DNA from: Candidatus Latescibacterota bacterium
Lineage (GTDB): Bacteria; Latescibacterota; UBA2968; GCA-2709665
Length of the DNA stretch: 5,466 nt
Reading direction: 5' to 3'
NCBI GenBank assembly: GCA_030746455.1
Contig: JASLMQ010000593.1
Coordinates: forward strand, 1 to 5,466
The position numbers were made by a program, and so were the translations under genes. The notes under the pieces were generated by a model, which worked only from the letters and a program-made list of their open reading frames with translations, did no database searches and had not been told where the DNA came from. This document shows, piece after piece, positions 1 through 5,466 of the stretch. Numbering within the stretch: the stretch's first letter is position 1; each line of letters begins with the position of its first letter.

Positions 1-1368
1 TACCTCCTCCGTCCCGTACCCCCCTGCCTGGAAATGCCTCAGGTCCCGCGCGAGCGTCTCCGCGCTGCACGAGACGTAGACCACGGTGTGTGGGCCGATG
101 TCGCAGATCGCCCGGATGGCGCTCAGGTGCACGCCCGCCCGCGGGGGGTTCACCGTCACCACGTCCACCCGTTCGGCGCCCGTGCTCAGGGAGGGCACAA
201 CCTCTGCCACGTCGCCCGCAACGAAGGTGCAGTTCTCTACTCCGTTCCGCTCCGCGTTCCGTCGGGCGTCGTCAGCGGATGCCTCGAGGATCTCGACGCC
301 GGTGACAGATCCGGCCCGGCCCGCAAGCAGGAGCGACAGCGTCCCGCTCCCGCAGTACAGATCCACCACCCTCTCTGCCCCCGTGAGGCCCGCGAAGGTC
401 AGCGCCAGCTCGTAGAGCCGCTCGGCCTGCGGCGTGTTGACCTGAAGGAACGACGTGGCCGATACCTCGATGTCGAGCCCGAGAATGCGCTCGCAGATCC
501 GGTCTTCTCCGGCCACGGTATCGACCGCCTTGGGCGCGGCGTGCCTGGATCGCTTCCGATTCACGGAGACGACCACGCCTTTCACCCGGTCGCTGCACGC
601 CATCAACGGCTCGACCGATGATCCATCCGGAAGGGCCCTCGCCGCCATCACGTTCACCAGCAAGTCACCCGAGTGCTTCGAGTCCCTGACCGTCATCGAA
701 CGGAGCAGTCCGGCCCGGCTGTGGGTGTCGTAGGCCCTCATCCGGGCGTTGCGGAAGGCGGTCTGCGCGGCGTGGACGACCTGGTTCGAAAGGTCCGATT
801 GCAGATGACACGCCTCGAGATCGAACACCGGAGGCATCTTGCCCCGGGTCAGCGACACCTCCTGCGCGGGCTCATTGGCCCCAAGCTTCCAGGGCGCCGC
901 GAACAGGCCCAGCATCAGGCGCCCTTCCGGGTGCTGGCCGAAAGAAAAGTCCATACGGTTTCGGCAGCCGTAGACCTGTGGCGATCCCACCACTTCGCCG
1001 GTGGCCTCGAGCCCGGCCCTGGCCAGGCAACGCGTAACGAACCTGCCCTTCATCGACAGCTGGGTCTCGTAGTCGACGTCCTGCCAGATGCACCCGCCGC
1101 AGATCCCGAAATGCCCGCAGCGCGGCTCGATCCGATCGATCGTGCTCTCGACGACCTGCTCCACCCGGGTGGTGGCAAATCCGCCTTCCAGCCGGTCGAC
1201 TCGGGCGTCAACCACGTCCCCCGGAAGCCCTCCCCAGACGGTACACCGCGTCCGGCCAAAGCGCGCCTCGCCGGCTCCCCCTGTCGCGATGTCCGTGACC
1301 TCGAGCCGGAGAAGCTGACCCGGTTTGGCTGTCGATCGACCTCGAGGCTTGCGCCCTGGCTTCTGCAC
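1..1368 (-). CDS. rlmD: 23S rRNA (uracil-C5)-methyltransferase, RlmD/RumA (TrmA) family, C-terminus cut by window edge
   Basis: SAM-dependent methyltransferase that would methylate C5 of a uridine in 23S rRNA (U1939 for E. coli RlmD). The reading frame is open from the left edge to about base 1518; 456 codons lie in the window. Domain order from the GTG start: a TRAM-like RNA-binding beta-barrel (about residues 16-75); 4Fe-4S cysteines C84-x5-C90-x2-C93 with C187 (DLEAC) as the likely fourth; a central domain with FLQVN (307-311), whose Gln normally contacts SAM; SAM motif I VVDLYCGSGT (334-343); acidic loop GVE (357-359); NPPRAG (407-412); and the catalytic nucleophile C434 in YVSCSAETLARDL. 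The general-base Glu and about 20-30 residues lie beyond base 1. There is no in-frame ATG. GTG at 1368 is preceded by AAGGG with a 10-base gap; TTG at 1419 is the alternative. The family is certain. RlmD rather than RlmC or RlmCD is inferred from the Fe-S plus TRAM layout. Confidence 0.93.
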   Translation of the reverse strand, partial: MQKPGRKPRGRSTAKPGQLLRLEVTDIATGGAGEARFGRTRCTVWGGLPGDVVDARVDRLEGGFATTRVEQVVESTIDRIEPRCGHFGICGGCIWQDVDYETQLSMKGRFVTRCLARAGLEATGEVVGSPQVYGCRNRMDFSFGQHPEGRLMLGLFAAPWKLGANEPAQEVSLTRGKMPPVFDLEACHLQSDLSNQVVHAAQTAFRNARMRAYDTHSRAGLLRSMTVRDSKHSGDLLVNVMAARALPDGSSVEPLMACSDRVKGVVVSVNRKRSRHAAPKAVDTVAGEDRICERILGLDIEVSATSFLQVNTPQAERLYELALTFAGLTGAERVVDLYCGSGTLSLLLAGRAGSVTGVEILEASADDARRNAERNGVENCTFVAGDVAEVVPSLSTGAERVDVVTVNPPRAGVHLSAIRAICDIGPHTVVYVSCSAETLARDLRHFQAGGYGTEEV

Positions 1369-1659
1369 GGTCCGTATTCCCTTCTGGCCCAGCCTGATAC
1401 CGGCCGCGCCCCCCCTCAAAGCGATCTGCGATCGGGTCGGCTGGATGAGGCCGAGCCGGGGCGAAATGTCAAGCCCCAGACGGCAAAGCGGCGATTCGCG
1501 CGGCTGCCTCGCGCGGCTTCACGACGGTCTGATCCGAGACCGAAGTTCCTTTCTATTAAAGCAGATACAGATGACTGCCGATATATCCAATAGATAGCAG
1601 GATGCCCGTAGCCCTTGCGCACAGACCTCGCAGGCTTCATCACCAAGGTGGTGATTACC
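1369..1659. other. Spacer between rlmD and the 51-residue gene; no supported gene
   Basis: This spacer should hold the divergent promoters of rlmD (minus) and the small plus-strand gene. The part up to about 1518 is also open in the rlmD frame but has no ATG or GTG and no good ribosome binding site. On the minus strand a perfect TTGACA lies at 1473-1468, but the hexamer 17 bases downstream (CCTCAT) is a poor -10. An AT-richer patch at 1548-1597 (TATTAAA, GATATAT, TAGATAG) is the likeliest start region for the plus-strand gene, without a recognisable -35. A short inverted repeat, GGTCT/AGACC with a 6-base loop, lies at 1526-1541. Confidence 0.5.
1645..1656 (+). promoter_or_regulatory. Extended ribosome binding site of the 51-residue gene
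   Basis: AAGGTGGTGATT differs by one base, over its first ten, from the full anti-16S complement AAGGAGGTGATC. It sits four bases before ATG 1660. It decides the start: the frame stays open to a TTG at 1615, which has no comparable site. Confidence 0.6.
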
Positions 1660-1815
1660 ATGTTGGCCCCCGTCGGGATCGTCCTGAGCAAGGTGGACGA
1701 CAGGGAGTCCTGGAATCAGCCGAAGCGCCATAACCGCAAGCCCAAGAAGCGGCGACCCGAGCAGGCGCTGGCGGTAGAAGAGAAGAAGGGCGAGAAGATC
1801 GATCTGACTGCCTAG
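1660..1815 (+). CDS. Small basic protein of unknown function, 51 aa
   Basis: I do not recognise this protein. It has a short apolar N-terminus (MLAPVGIVLS), then a Lys/Arg-rich stretch (residues 22-32, with KPKKRR at 27-32), an acidic/basic patch (VEEKKGEK) and the tail GEKIDLTA. A basic segment like this could bind nucleic acid or ribosomes, which is inference only. Three signs say it is a real gene: about 44 of 51 codons end in G or C, like the neighbouring genes; there is a near-consensus ribosome binding site; and a strong rho-independent terminator starts 25 bases after the stop. An upstream TTG start at 1615 would add 15 residues (through FITKVVIT) and give an apolar N-terminal segment long enough to span a membrane. 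I prefer ATG 1660. It converges on the 129-residue gene, whose C-terminal tail is similar. Confidence 0.6.
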   Translation: MLAPVGIVLSKVDDRESWNQPKRHNRKPKKRRPEQALAVEEKKGEKIDLTA

Positions 1816-1839
1816 ACGCTCCCGCAAGAAAGCCCCTGC

Positions 1840-1876
1840 AGGCCGGCTCCATTCCGGAGCCGGCCTCTTGCTTTTT
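1840..1876 (+). terminator. Rho-independent terminator of the 51-residue gene
   Basis: A perfect 11-bp stem (AGGCCGGCTCC / GGAGCCGGCCT) with loop ATTCC is followed by CTTGCTTTTT. It begins 25 bases after the TAG stop. A-rich bases before the stem (AAGAAAG) can pair with the T-run, so it may also act weakly on the opposite strand. Confidence 0.88.
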
Positions 1877-1894
1877 GCCGCCAAGCGCGGTGCG

Positions 1895-1931
1895 AGCAAG
1901 AGAAATGCCGACCTGAAGCCTCAGATCGGCA
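1895..1931 (-). terminator. Probable rho-independent terminator of the 129-residue gene
   Basis: Read on the minus strand, TGCCGATCTGA pairs with TCAGGTCGGCA (11 bp including one G-U) around loop GGCT. It is followed by ATTTCTCTT, a moderate U-rich tail. It lies 30 bases after the minus-strand stop at 1962 and faces the plus-strand terminator at 1840-1876, so the convergent genes are insulated from each other. Confidence 0.7.
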
Positions 1932-1961
1932 CCCTCGTTCACCATTTCGTCCAGCGCACCT

Positions 1962-2351
1962 CTATCCCGTCACATCCACCAGGTTCCCAGGCTGCTCCGG
2001 CGACCGGCCGGCGTTCTGCTGACGGGTGGTTTCCTGCTGGTCCCGCAGCTGCTCGGCCCGCTGGGCCGTGGCTCCAGCCACCGCGTTGTCCTCACCGGCC
2101 TCCTGCGGGCGTACGGCACCCGTCTCGGTGGCTGTGGGGGCCGTTCCTCCGCCGGCATTTGGCGCGGCCAGGGCCTGCTGCGCCTGAGCCTCCGGCGAGA
2201 TCTCCACCCGGTCCACCTGGTTGGGGCTCGTCCCCTCCCTGGCGTTTGCCGCTTGCGGCGCCTGCGTTGCCGCATCGGCCTGTTGTTCGGTTGGGCGACG
2301 AGCGACCTCGGGACGGACTCCGCTGATATTTGCATCCACGCGATTCGGCAT
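1962..2351 (-). CDS. Low-complexity, probably disordered protein with a DRVEIS motif, 129 aa
   Basis: I cannot assign a function. The protein is very rich in Ala, Gln, Pro, Glu and Thr, with no signal peptide, membrane segment or Cys, so it is probably unstructured and cytoplasmic. Two segments stand out: VDRVEISPEA (46-55) and the tail GNLVDVTG (122-129). The first resembles the D-[KR]-V-x-[IL]-S-x-x-A motif near the N-terminus of FlgM-type anti-sigma factors and other small flagella-associated proteins; the tail recalls the C-terminus of small YjfB-like proteins. The sigma28-binding C-terminal region of FlgM is not evident, and no flagellar gene is in view, so I do not call it FlgM. A possible helix covers 93-113. 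ATG 2351 has AAGGAGG five bases upstream; an extension to 2417 has no such support. It is transcribed away from rhaB from the shared 174-bp gap. Confidence 0.72.
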   Translation of the reverse strand: MPNRVDANISGVRPEVARRPTEQQADAATQAPQAANAREGTSPNQVDRVEISPEAQAQQALAAPNAGGGTAPTATETGAVRPQEAGEDNAVAGATAQRAEQLRDQQETTRQQNAGRSPEQPGNLVDVTG

Positions 2352-2356
2352 CACGA

Positions 2357-2363
2357 CCTCCTT
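2357..2363 (-). promoter_or_regulatory. Ribosome binding site of the 129-residue gene
   Basis: AAGGAGG on the minus strand, five bases before ATG 2351-2349. It fixes the start at this ATG rather than at the in-frame start 22 codons upstream, whose extra region would overlap the rhaB promoter. Confidence 0.85.
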
Positions 2364-2410
2364 GCTCTGGGGCAGGCAACCGCTCCCGTCCCCCCTACCT
2401 GACGAAGCGC

Positions 2411-2438
2411 TTGACACTCCCCGGTTGCATCATATAAT
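2411..2438 (+). promoter_or_regulatory. Consensus sigma70-type promoter for rhaB
   Basis: TTGACA at 2411-2416, a 16-base spacer and TATAAT at 2433-2438 match both consensus hexamers exactly. Transcription should start near 2445, giving a leader of about 80 bases. TTGC and GCAA arms flank the -10 (2425-2428 and 2442-2445) as an imperfect inverted repeat, a possible operator for a local repressor; this is weak. The same AT-rich patch may also serve the divergent 129-residue gene, but no good minus-strand hexamer pair is visible. Confidence 0.85.
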
Positions 2439-2478
2439 ATCGCAAATCACTTACCGCCGCACAACCCCTAATTCCGCC

Positions 2479-2494
2479 GGCGCGGGATCGCGCC
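2479..2494 (+). other. Small GC hairpin in the rhaB leader
   Basis: GGCGCG pairs with CGCGCC around loop GGAT, 20 bases before the ribosome binding site. There is no T-run, so it is not a terminator. It could stabilise the 5' end of the mRNA or be incidental in GC-rich DNA. Confidence 0.4.
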
Positions 2495-2513
2495 TCTCCG
2501 TCCCCCGCCTGCG

Positions 2514-2520
2514 AAAGGAG
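2514..2520 (+). promoter_or_regulatory. Ribosome binding site of rhaB
   Basis: AAAGGAG five bases before GTG 2526. It supports GTG as the start; the encoded N-terminus then reaches the first FGGY motif (YDLGASSGR) within ten residues, as usual for RhaB. Confidence 0.85.
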
Positions 2521-2525
2521 CTCCC

Positions 2526-4001
2526 GTGGCCGAGACCGCGAACTACCTCGCCTATGACCTGGGCGCCTCCAGCGGCCGCGCCGTCATCGGACGGTTCGAC
2601 GGCACTCGCGTCTCCCTGGAGGAGGTCCACAGGTTTCCCAACGCGGGAACGCCCGTGCTGGACCGGCTATACTGGGACGTCCTGGGCCTCTTCGAGCACC
2701 TGATCGAGGGGCTCCGGCGGACGGTTCACACCTGCGGCAGCAGCCTGATGGGCGTCGGCATCGACACCTGGGGCGTGGACTACGCCCTCCTCGACGACCG
2801 GGACGAGCTGCTGGGCAACCCGCGCTGCTATCGCGATCCCCGCGTTCAGGGAATGATGGAGGAGGCGTTCCGACGCGTGCCGCGCGGGGAGATCTTCGAG
2901 CAGACCGGCATCCAGTTCCTCGAGCTCAACACGCTCTACCAGCTCCTGGCGATGTCTCTGGAGAAGTCGCCCCAGCTCGACATGGCCCGCACCCTTCTGA
3001 TGATGCCGGACCTGTTCAACTACTGGCTCACGGGCGAAAAGGCCAGCGAGTTCACCATCGCCACCACCACGCAGTTCCACGATCCGCGCAAGGGCGACTG
3101 GGCGCTCGATCTCCTCGAGCGACTTAACATCCCCACCGGAATGCTGCCCGAGGTCGTGCCCCCGGGAACCGCGCTCGGACCGATCCGGTCGGACATCGCC
3201 GAGGAAGTGGGTCTGACCTCGGCCGAGGTGATCGCCGCGGCATGCCACGACACCGGCGCCGCCGTCGCAGCCGTTCCGCTTTCCGATGCCGACTCCCTCT
3301 ACGTCAGCTGCGGGACCTGGGCGCTCCTGGGGACCGAGCTGTCCGAGCCGGCCATCACGCCGTCCGCCCTCGCTCACAACTTCACGAACGAGGGCGGCGT
3401 GTGCGGCACGTACCGCTTCCTGAAGAACATCTCCGGGCTCTGGCTCGTTCAGGAGTGCAAGCGCATCTGGGAGCGCGAGGGCCGCGACTACGGCTACGAC
3501 GAGCTCACGCAGATGGCCGCCGACGCCACGCCCCTGAGGGCGGCCGTCGATCCCGACGCTGCCGACTTCCTCTCGCCCGGGGATATGCCGGCCCGGATCC
3601 GGGAAGCCTGCCGTTCGACCGGCCAGGCCGTCCCCGAGTCGGAGGGCGCCGTGATCCGCTGCGCCCTGGAGAGCCTGGCGCTGAAGATCCGCTACACCCT
3701 CGGCCAGCTGGAGGAGGTCCTCGGGAAGCGGATGAAGACTATTCACCTTGTGGGCGGCGGCATCCAGAATACGCTGCTGTGTCAGCTCACGGCCGACGCC
3801 ACGGGGCGTCCGGCCGTGGCCGGCCCTGTCGAGGCCACGGCCCTCGGCAACATCCTGATGCAGGCCCTGGCCCGGGGCCAGGTTGGGTCCCTGGCCGAGA
3901 TCCGAGAGGTCGTCCGCAACTCCACGGATCTGATCACCTATGAACCCGGCGAGCCAGGCCCGTGGGACGAGGCGTATGAGCTGTTCGTCAAGCTGCTGTA
4001 A
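2526..4001 (+). CDS. rhaB: Rhamnulokinase (FGGY carbohydrate kinase)
   Basis: Cytoplasmic kinase that transfers phosphate from ATP to L-rhamnulose, giving L-rhamnulose 1-phosphate, the step after rhamnose isomerase and before the aldolase. The length (491 aa; E. coli RhaB 489) and the motifs fit along the whole protein: nucleotide-binding YDLGASSGR (10-18), IDTWGVDYALLD (79-90), CYRDPR (101-106), FLELNTLYQL (131-140), the catalytic Asp expected at D242 in HDTGAAV, SCGTWALLG (261-269), NEGGVCGTYRFLKNISGLW (288-306), the ATP-site loop HLVGGGIQN (407-415) and GPVEATALGN (433-442). It starts at GTG with a good ribosome binding site behind a consensus promoter and leads a likely two-gene operon. 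Related deoxyketoses such as L-fuculose are possible substrates, but the motifs favour RhaB over FucK. No isomerase or aldolase is in the window. Confidence 0.94.
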   Translation: MAETANYLAYDLGASSGRAVIGRFDGTRVSLEEVHRFPNAGTPVLDRLYWDVLGLFEHLIEGLRRTVHTCGSSLMGVGIDTWGVDYALLDDRDELLGNPRCYRDPRVQGMMEEAFRRVPRGEIFEQTGIQFLELNTLYQLLAMSLEKSPQLDMARTLLMMPDLFNYWLTGEKASEFTIATTTQFHDPRKGDWALDLLERLNIPTGMLPEVVPPGTALGPIRSDIAEEVGLTSAEVIAAACHDTGAAVAAVPLSDADSLYVSCGTWALLGTELSEPAITPSALAHNFTNEGGVCGTYRFLKNISGLWLVQECKRIWEREGRDYGYDELTQMAADATPLRAAVDPDAADFLSPGDMPARIREACRSTGQAVPESEGAVIRCALESLALKIRYTLGQLEEVLGKRMKTIHLVGGGIQNTLLCQLTADATGRPAVAGPVEATALGNILMQALARGQVGSLAEIREVVRNSTDLITYEPGEPGPWDEAYELFVKLL

Positions 4002-4006
4002 GCACA

Positions 4007-4037
4007 TTTGCCCTGCAAAGAGATCGCTCTCGGAGCG
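4007..4037 (+). other. Two small hairpins between rhaB and the downstream gene
   Basis: TTTGC-CCT-GCAAA (4007-4019) and CGCTC-TCG-GAGCG (4025-4037) are perfect 5-bp stems with 3-base loops, six bases apart, inside the 71-bp gap. Neither has a T-run, so read-through is expected. They may mark an mRNA processing or stability site, or be chance. Confidence 0.4.
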
Positions 4038-4072
4038 CGGCTTGCACATGTCCCAATCCAGGAGTCCACTTC

Positions 4073-5242
4073 ATGTCCAGCAACAGGCGGGATGCCGTCC
4101 ACCGCAGGCGCCGCATCCTCTACAACAACGACGGCAACGACACTTGCGACATGTATGCCAGGCCCGACCTGCCGCGTACGCCGGAGACCTTCCTGAGCCT
4201 GCGGACAACGGGCCTCGCCGGTTCACAGGTGGACACCATCTGCTATTGCGATGGCGTTTTCAACCTCTACACGCACAGGAGCGATGAGAGCGAACCCCGC
4301 GTGCACAGCGACCGGTACAAAGAGGACTGGGCGTGGGACCTGGCCGAAGAGGGCCACGAGCCACTGAACCTGATGATCGAGTTCGGCAAGACGCATGGGA
4401 TGGAAGTCTTCTGGTCCATGCGTATGAACGACACGCACGACAGTGCCGACGAGGCCCTGGTCTGCCAGTGGAAGAAGGACAACCCCCATTGCCTGATGGG
4501 AAAGGAGACGGACACCTTTCCGTACGGCGGCAACCGCTGGTCAGCTGTAAACTACGGCCTCGAGGAGGTGCGGGACAAGGTCCTGCGCATCACGCGGGAC
4601 GTGTGCAGCCGCTACGACATCGACGGCATCGAGATGGACTTCTTCAGGCATCCCGTGTACTTCGAGCCCCAGATGGCGGGCGACCCCGTCACGCCCGAGC
4701 ACTGCGAGCAGATGACGGGGCTGATGGGCCGCATACGCGCGATGGCGACCGAAGTCGAGCATAGGCGGGGACGGCCGCTGCTGATCGCGGTCCGCGTGCC
4801 CGACTCGGTGGCCTACGCAAAGGCGATCGGCCTGGACATCGTCGCGTGGCTGGAGCAGGACCTCATCGATCTGTTGACCGGAGGCGGCTACTTCCACCTG
4901 GAGCCGTGGGAGAATCTCGTGGAGCTGGGCAGGCGGTTCGACAAGCCGGTGTATCCATGTCTGAGCAACTCACGGCTTGCCGACGTCCCCGAGGAATACC
5001 GGAATCGGGAGGACGATCTCGAGATCTGGCGGGGGGAAGCGGCGCGGGCCTGGAAGGCCGGGGTGAGCGGGATCTACGTGTACAACCGGTTCGATCCGGG
5101 AAGCGCGCTGTTCAGGGAGCTGGGCGATCCTGCGTTGCTCCAGACGCTGGACAAGAAGTATGTGCCCAATCCGGGCAAAGCCAGAAACATGGAGCGCTGG
5201 CTGAAGGACGGCAGCTCCTATCTCAAAGCCGACGGGATCTGA
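4073..5242 (+). CDS. TIM-barrel glycoside-hydrolase-like protein (GHL10-like), cytoplasmic
   Basis: Probably a (beta/alpha)8-barrel of the hypothetical glycosyl-hydrolase-like groups; I cannot name an exact family or substrate. Visible elements: an N-terminal strand ILYNNDGND (15-23), DTICYCDGVFNLYTHR (54-69), FWSMRMNDTHD (113-123), the key motif YDIDGIEMDFFRHP (181-194), AVRVPDS (239-245), a segment WLEQDLIDLLTGGGYF (259-274), and GVSGIYVYNRFD (330-341). The DGIxxDFFR pattern matches the strand-4 signature of GHL10-type proteins (Y-x-VDGI-x-x-D-Y/F); D184, E187 and D189 are candidate catalytic or binding acids. The basic N-terminus has no hydrophobic segment, so it should stay in the cytoplasm. 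ATG 4073 has AGGAG eight bases upstream. It lies 71 bases after rhaB with no terminator between, so co-transcription is likely and suggests work on a rhamnose-containing glycoside or oligosaccharide. It could be non-catalytic. Confidence 0.75.
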   Translation: MSSNRRDAVHRRRRILYNNDGNDTCDMYARPDLPRTPETFLSLRTTGLAGSQVDTICYCDGVFNLYTHRSDESEPRVHSDRYKEDWAWDLAEEGHEPLNLMIEFGKTHGMEVFWSMRMNDTHDSADEALVCQWKKDNPHCLMGKETDTFPYGGNRWSAVNYGLEEVRDKVLRITRDVCSRYDIDGIEMDFFRHPVYFEPQMAGDPVTPEHCEQMTGLMGRIRAMATEVEHRRGRPLLIAVRVPDSVAYAKAIGLDIVAWLEQDLIDLLTGGGYFHLEPWENLVELGRRFDKPVYPCLSNSRLADVPEEYRNREDDLEIWRGEAARAWKAGVSGIYVYNRFDPGSALFRELGDPALLQTLDKKYVPNPGKARNMERWLKDGSSYLKADGI

Positions 5243-5466
5243 GGAATCATGATTGGACACGGGAGATGGGAACGCCTTGCCTCTGGTCTGGCACCGGTAC
5301 CCCGCCGACTCCGCTCGTAACGTCCCCCAACCTCGAGGATAGGACCACAGGGGGCCATCTCGCAGGCCCGCTGCGCGGGCCTGCGAGGGCGTCGTGCCGC
5401 CTGGCTCCCGGGCTACCTTCGTTCGGGCCTACCACTGGGGCAGATTCGCGATTATCCTGCTGGACC
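5243..5466. other. Right-hand spacer; no supported gene
   Basis: No frame here combines a ribosome binding site, a plausible length and coding character. A 23-codon frame at 5249-5320 begins just after the previous stop and a 62-codon minus-strand frame covers 5247-5435; neither looks like protein. The final bases (GATTCGCGATTATCC) are somewhat richer in AT and may approach the promoter of a gene outside the window. Confidence 0.5.
5359..5387 (+). terminator. Perfect 13-bp GC-rich hairpin, possible atypical terminator of the rhaB operon
   Basis: CTCGCAGGCCCGC pairs perfectly with GCGGGCCTGCGAG around loop TGC. It lies 117 bases after the stop of the last operon gene. There is no T-run on either side, so it is not a classical intrinsic terminator; it may act as a U-less or Rho-assisted terminator, as a barrier to 3' exonucleases, or be one copy of a dispersed palindromic repeat. 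Confidence 0.45.

Noticed and set aside
34..621. 195-codon plus-strand frame opposite rlmD
   Set aside because: It lies wholly opposite the RlmD frame, whose Fe-S, SAM and catalytic motifs are unmistakable, and its product shows no recognisable motif.
1445..1473. TTGACA on the minus strand as rlmD promoter
   Set aside because: The -35 is perfect but no acceptable -10 lies 16-18 bases downstream, so it is only noted in the spacer entry.
673..1593. 306-codon plus-strand frame
   Set aside because: Antisense shadow of rlmD kept open by high GC; the Arg/Pro/His-rich product has no family features.
1868..2326. 152-codon plus-strand frame opposite the 129-residue gene
   Set aside because: Pro/Arg/Ala-rich with no ribosome binding site; the minus-strand gene has a clear AAGGAGG, start and terminator. 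That gene is itself low-complexity, so some doubt remains.
1962..2351. Calling the 129-residue protein FlgM
   Set aside because: Only the short DRVEIS motif fits; the conserved sigma28-binding region and flagellar neighbours are absent.
3242..3943. 233-codon plus-strand frame inside rhaB
   Set aside because: Out-of-frame shadow, very rich in Arg, Gly and Pro.
2667..4049. 460-codon minus-strand frame opposite rhaB
   Set aside because: Mirror of the rhaB codon pattern in GC-rich DNA; RhaB motifs are continuous on the plus strand.
5249..5320. 23-codon frame directly after the last operon gene, in the same frame past its TGA stop
   Set aside because: The ribosome binding site GAGGA is only three bases from the ATG, and the peptide is short with no features; neither a coupled peptide nor stop read-through is supported.
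5247..5435. 62-codon minus-strand frame in the right spacer
   Set aside because: No ribosome binding site, and it runs across the 13-bp hairpin; composition looks like translated non-coding GC-rich DNA.

Overview
The window is high-GC bacterial chromosome with four transcription units and no mobile element, CRISPR array or RNA gene that I can see. High third-position GC, a cytoplasmic glycoside-hydrolase-like protein and a free-standing rhamnulokinase would suit a free-living heterotroph, such as a planctomycete, Latescibacterota-type or similar candidate-phylum lineage. That taxonomic guess is inference only.

Layout. (1) Bases 1-1368, minus strand: an RlmD/TrmA-family rRNA uracil-C5 methyltransferase, complete at its N-terminus (GTG start) and cut by the left edge just after the catalytic Cys motif. 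(2) 1369-1659: a spacer with no convincing gene. (3) 1660-1815, plus strand: a 51-residue basic protein with a near-consensus ribosome binding site and a strong terminator behind it. (4) 1962-2351, minus strand: a 129-residue low-complexity, probably disordered protein, with its own terminator facing that of the 51-residue gene. These two genes converge. Their proteins end in similar tails (GEKIDLTA and GNLVDVTG).

(5) 2411-5242, plus strand: a textbook sigma70-type promoter (TTGACA, 16 bp, TATAAT), a leader with a small hairpin, then a rhamnulokinase (rhaB, 491 aa). After a 71-bp gap with two small hairpins comes a 389-residue TIM-barrel glycoside-hydrolase-like protein without a signal peptide. 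The pair looks like an operon for use of L-rhamnose or a related deoxysugar: the kinase phosphorylates the ketose and the second protein may act on a glycoside or oligosaccharide inside the cell. Isomerase, aldolase, transporter and regulator are not in the window. (6) 5243-5466: no supported gene, but a perfect 13-bp GC-rich hairpin without a U-tract.

Nothing here is clearly a new multi-gene system. The most unusual items are the two small convergent genes with matching tails, and the intracellular glycosidase-like protein paired with RhaB.
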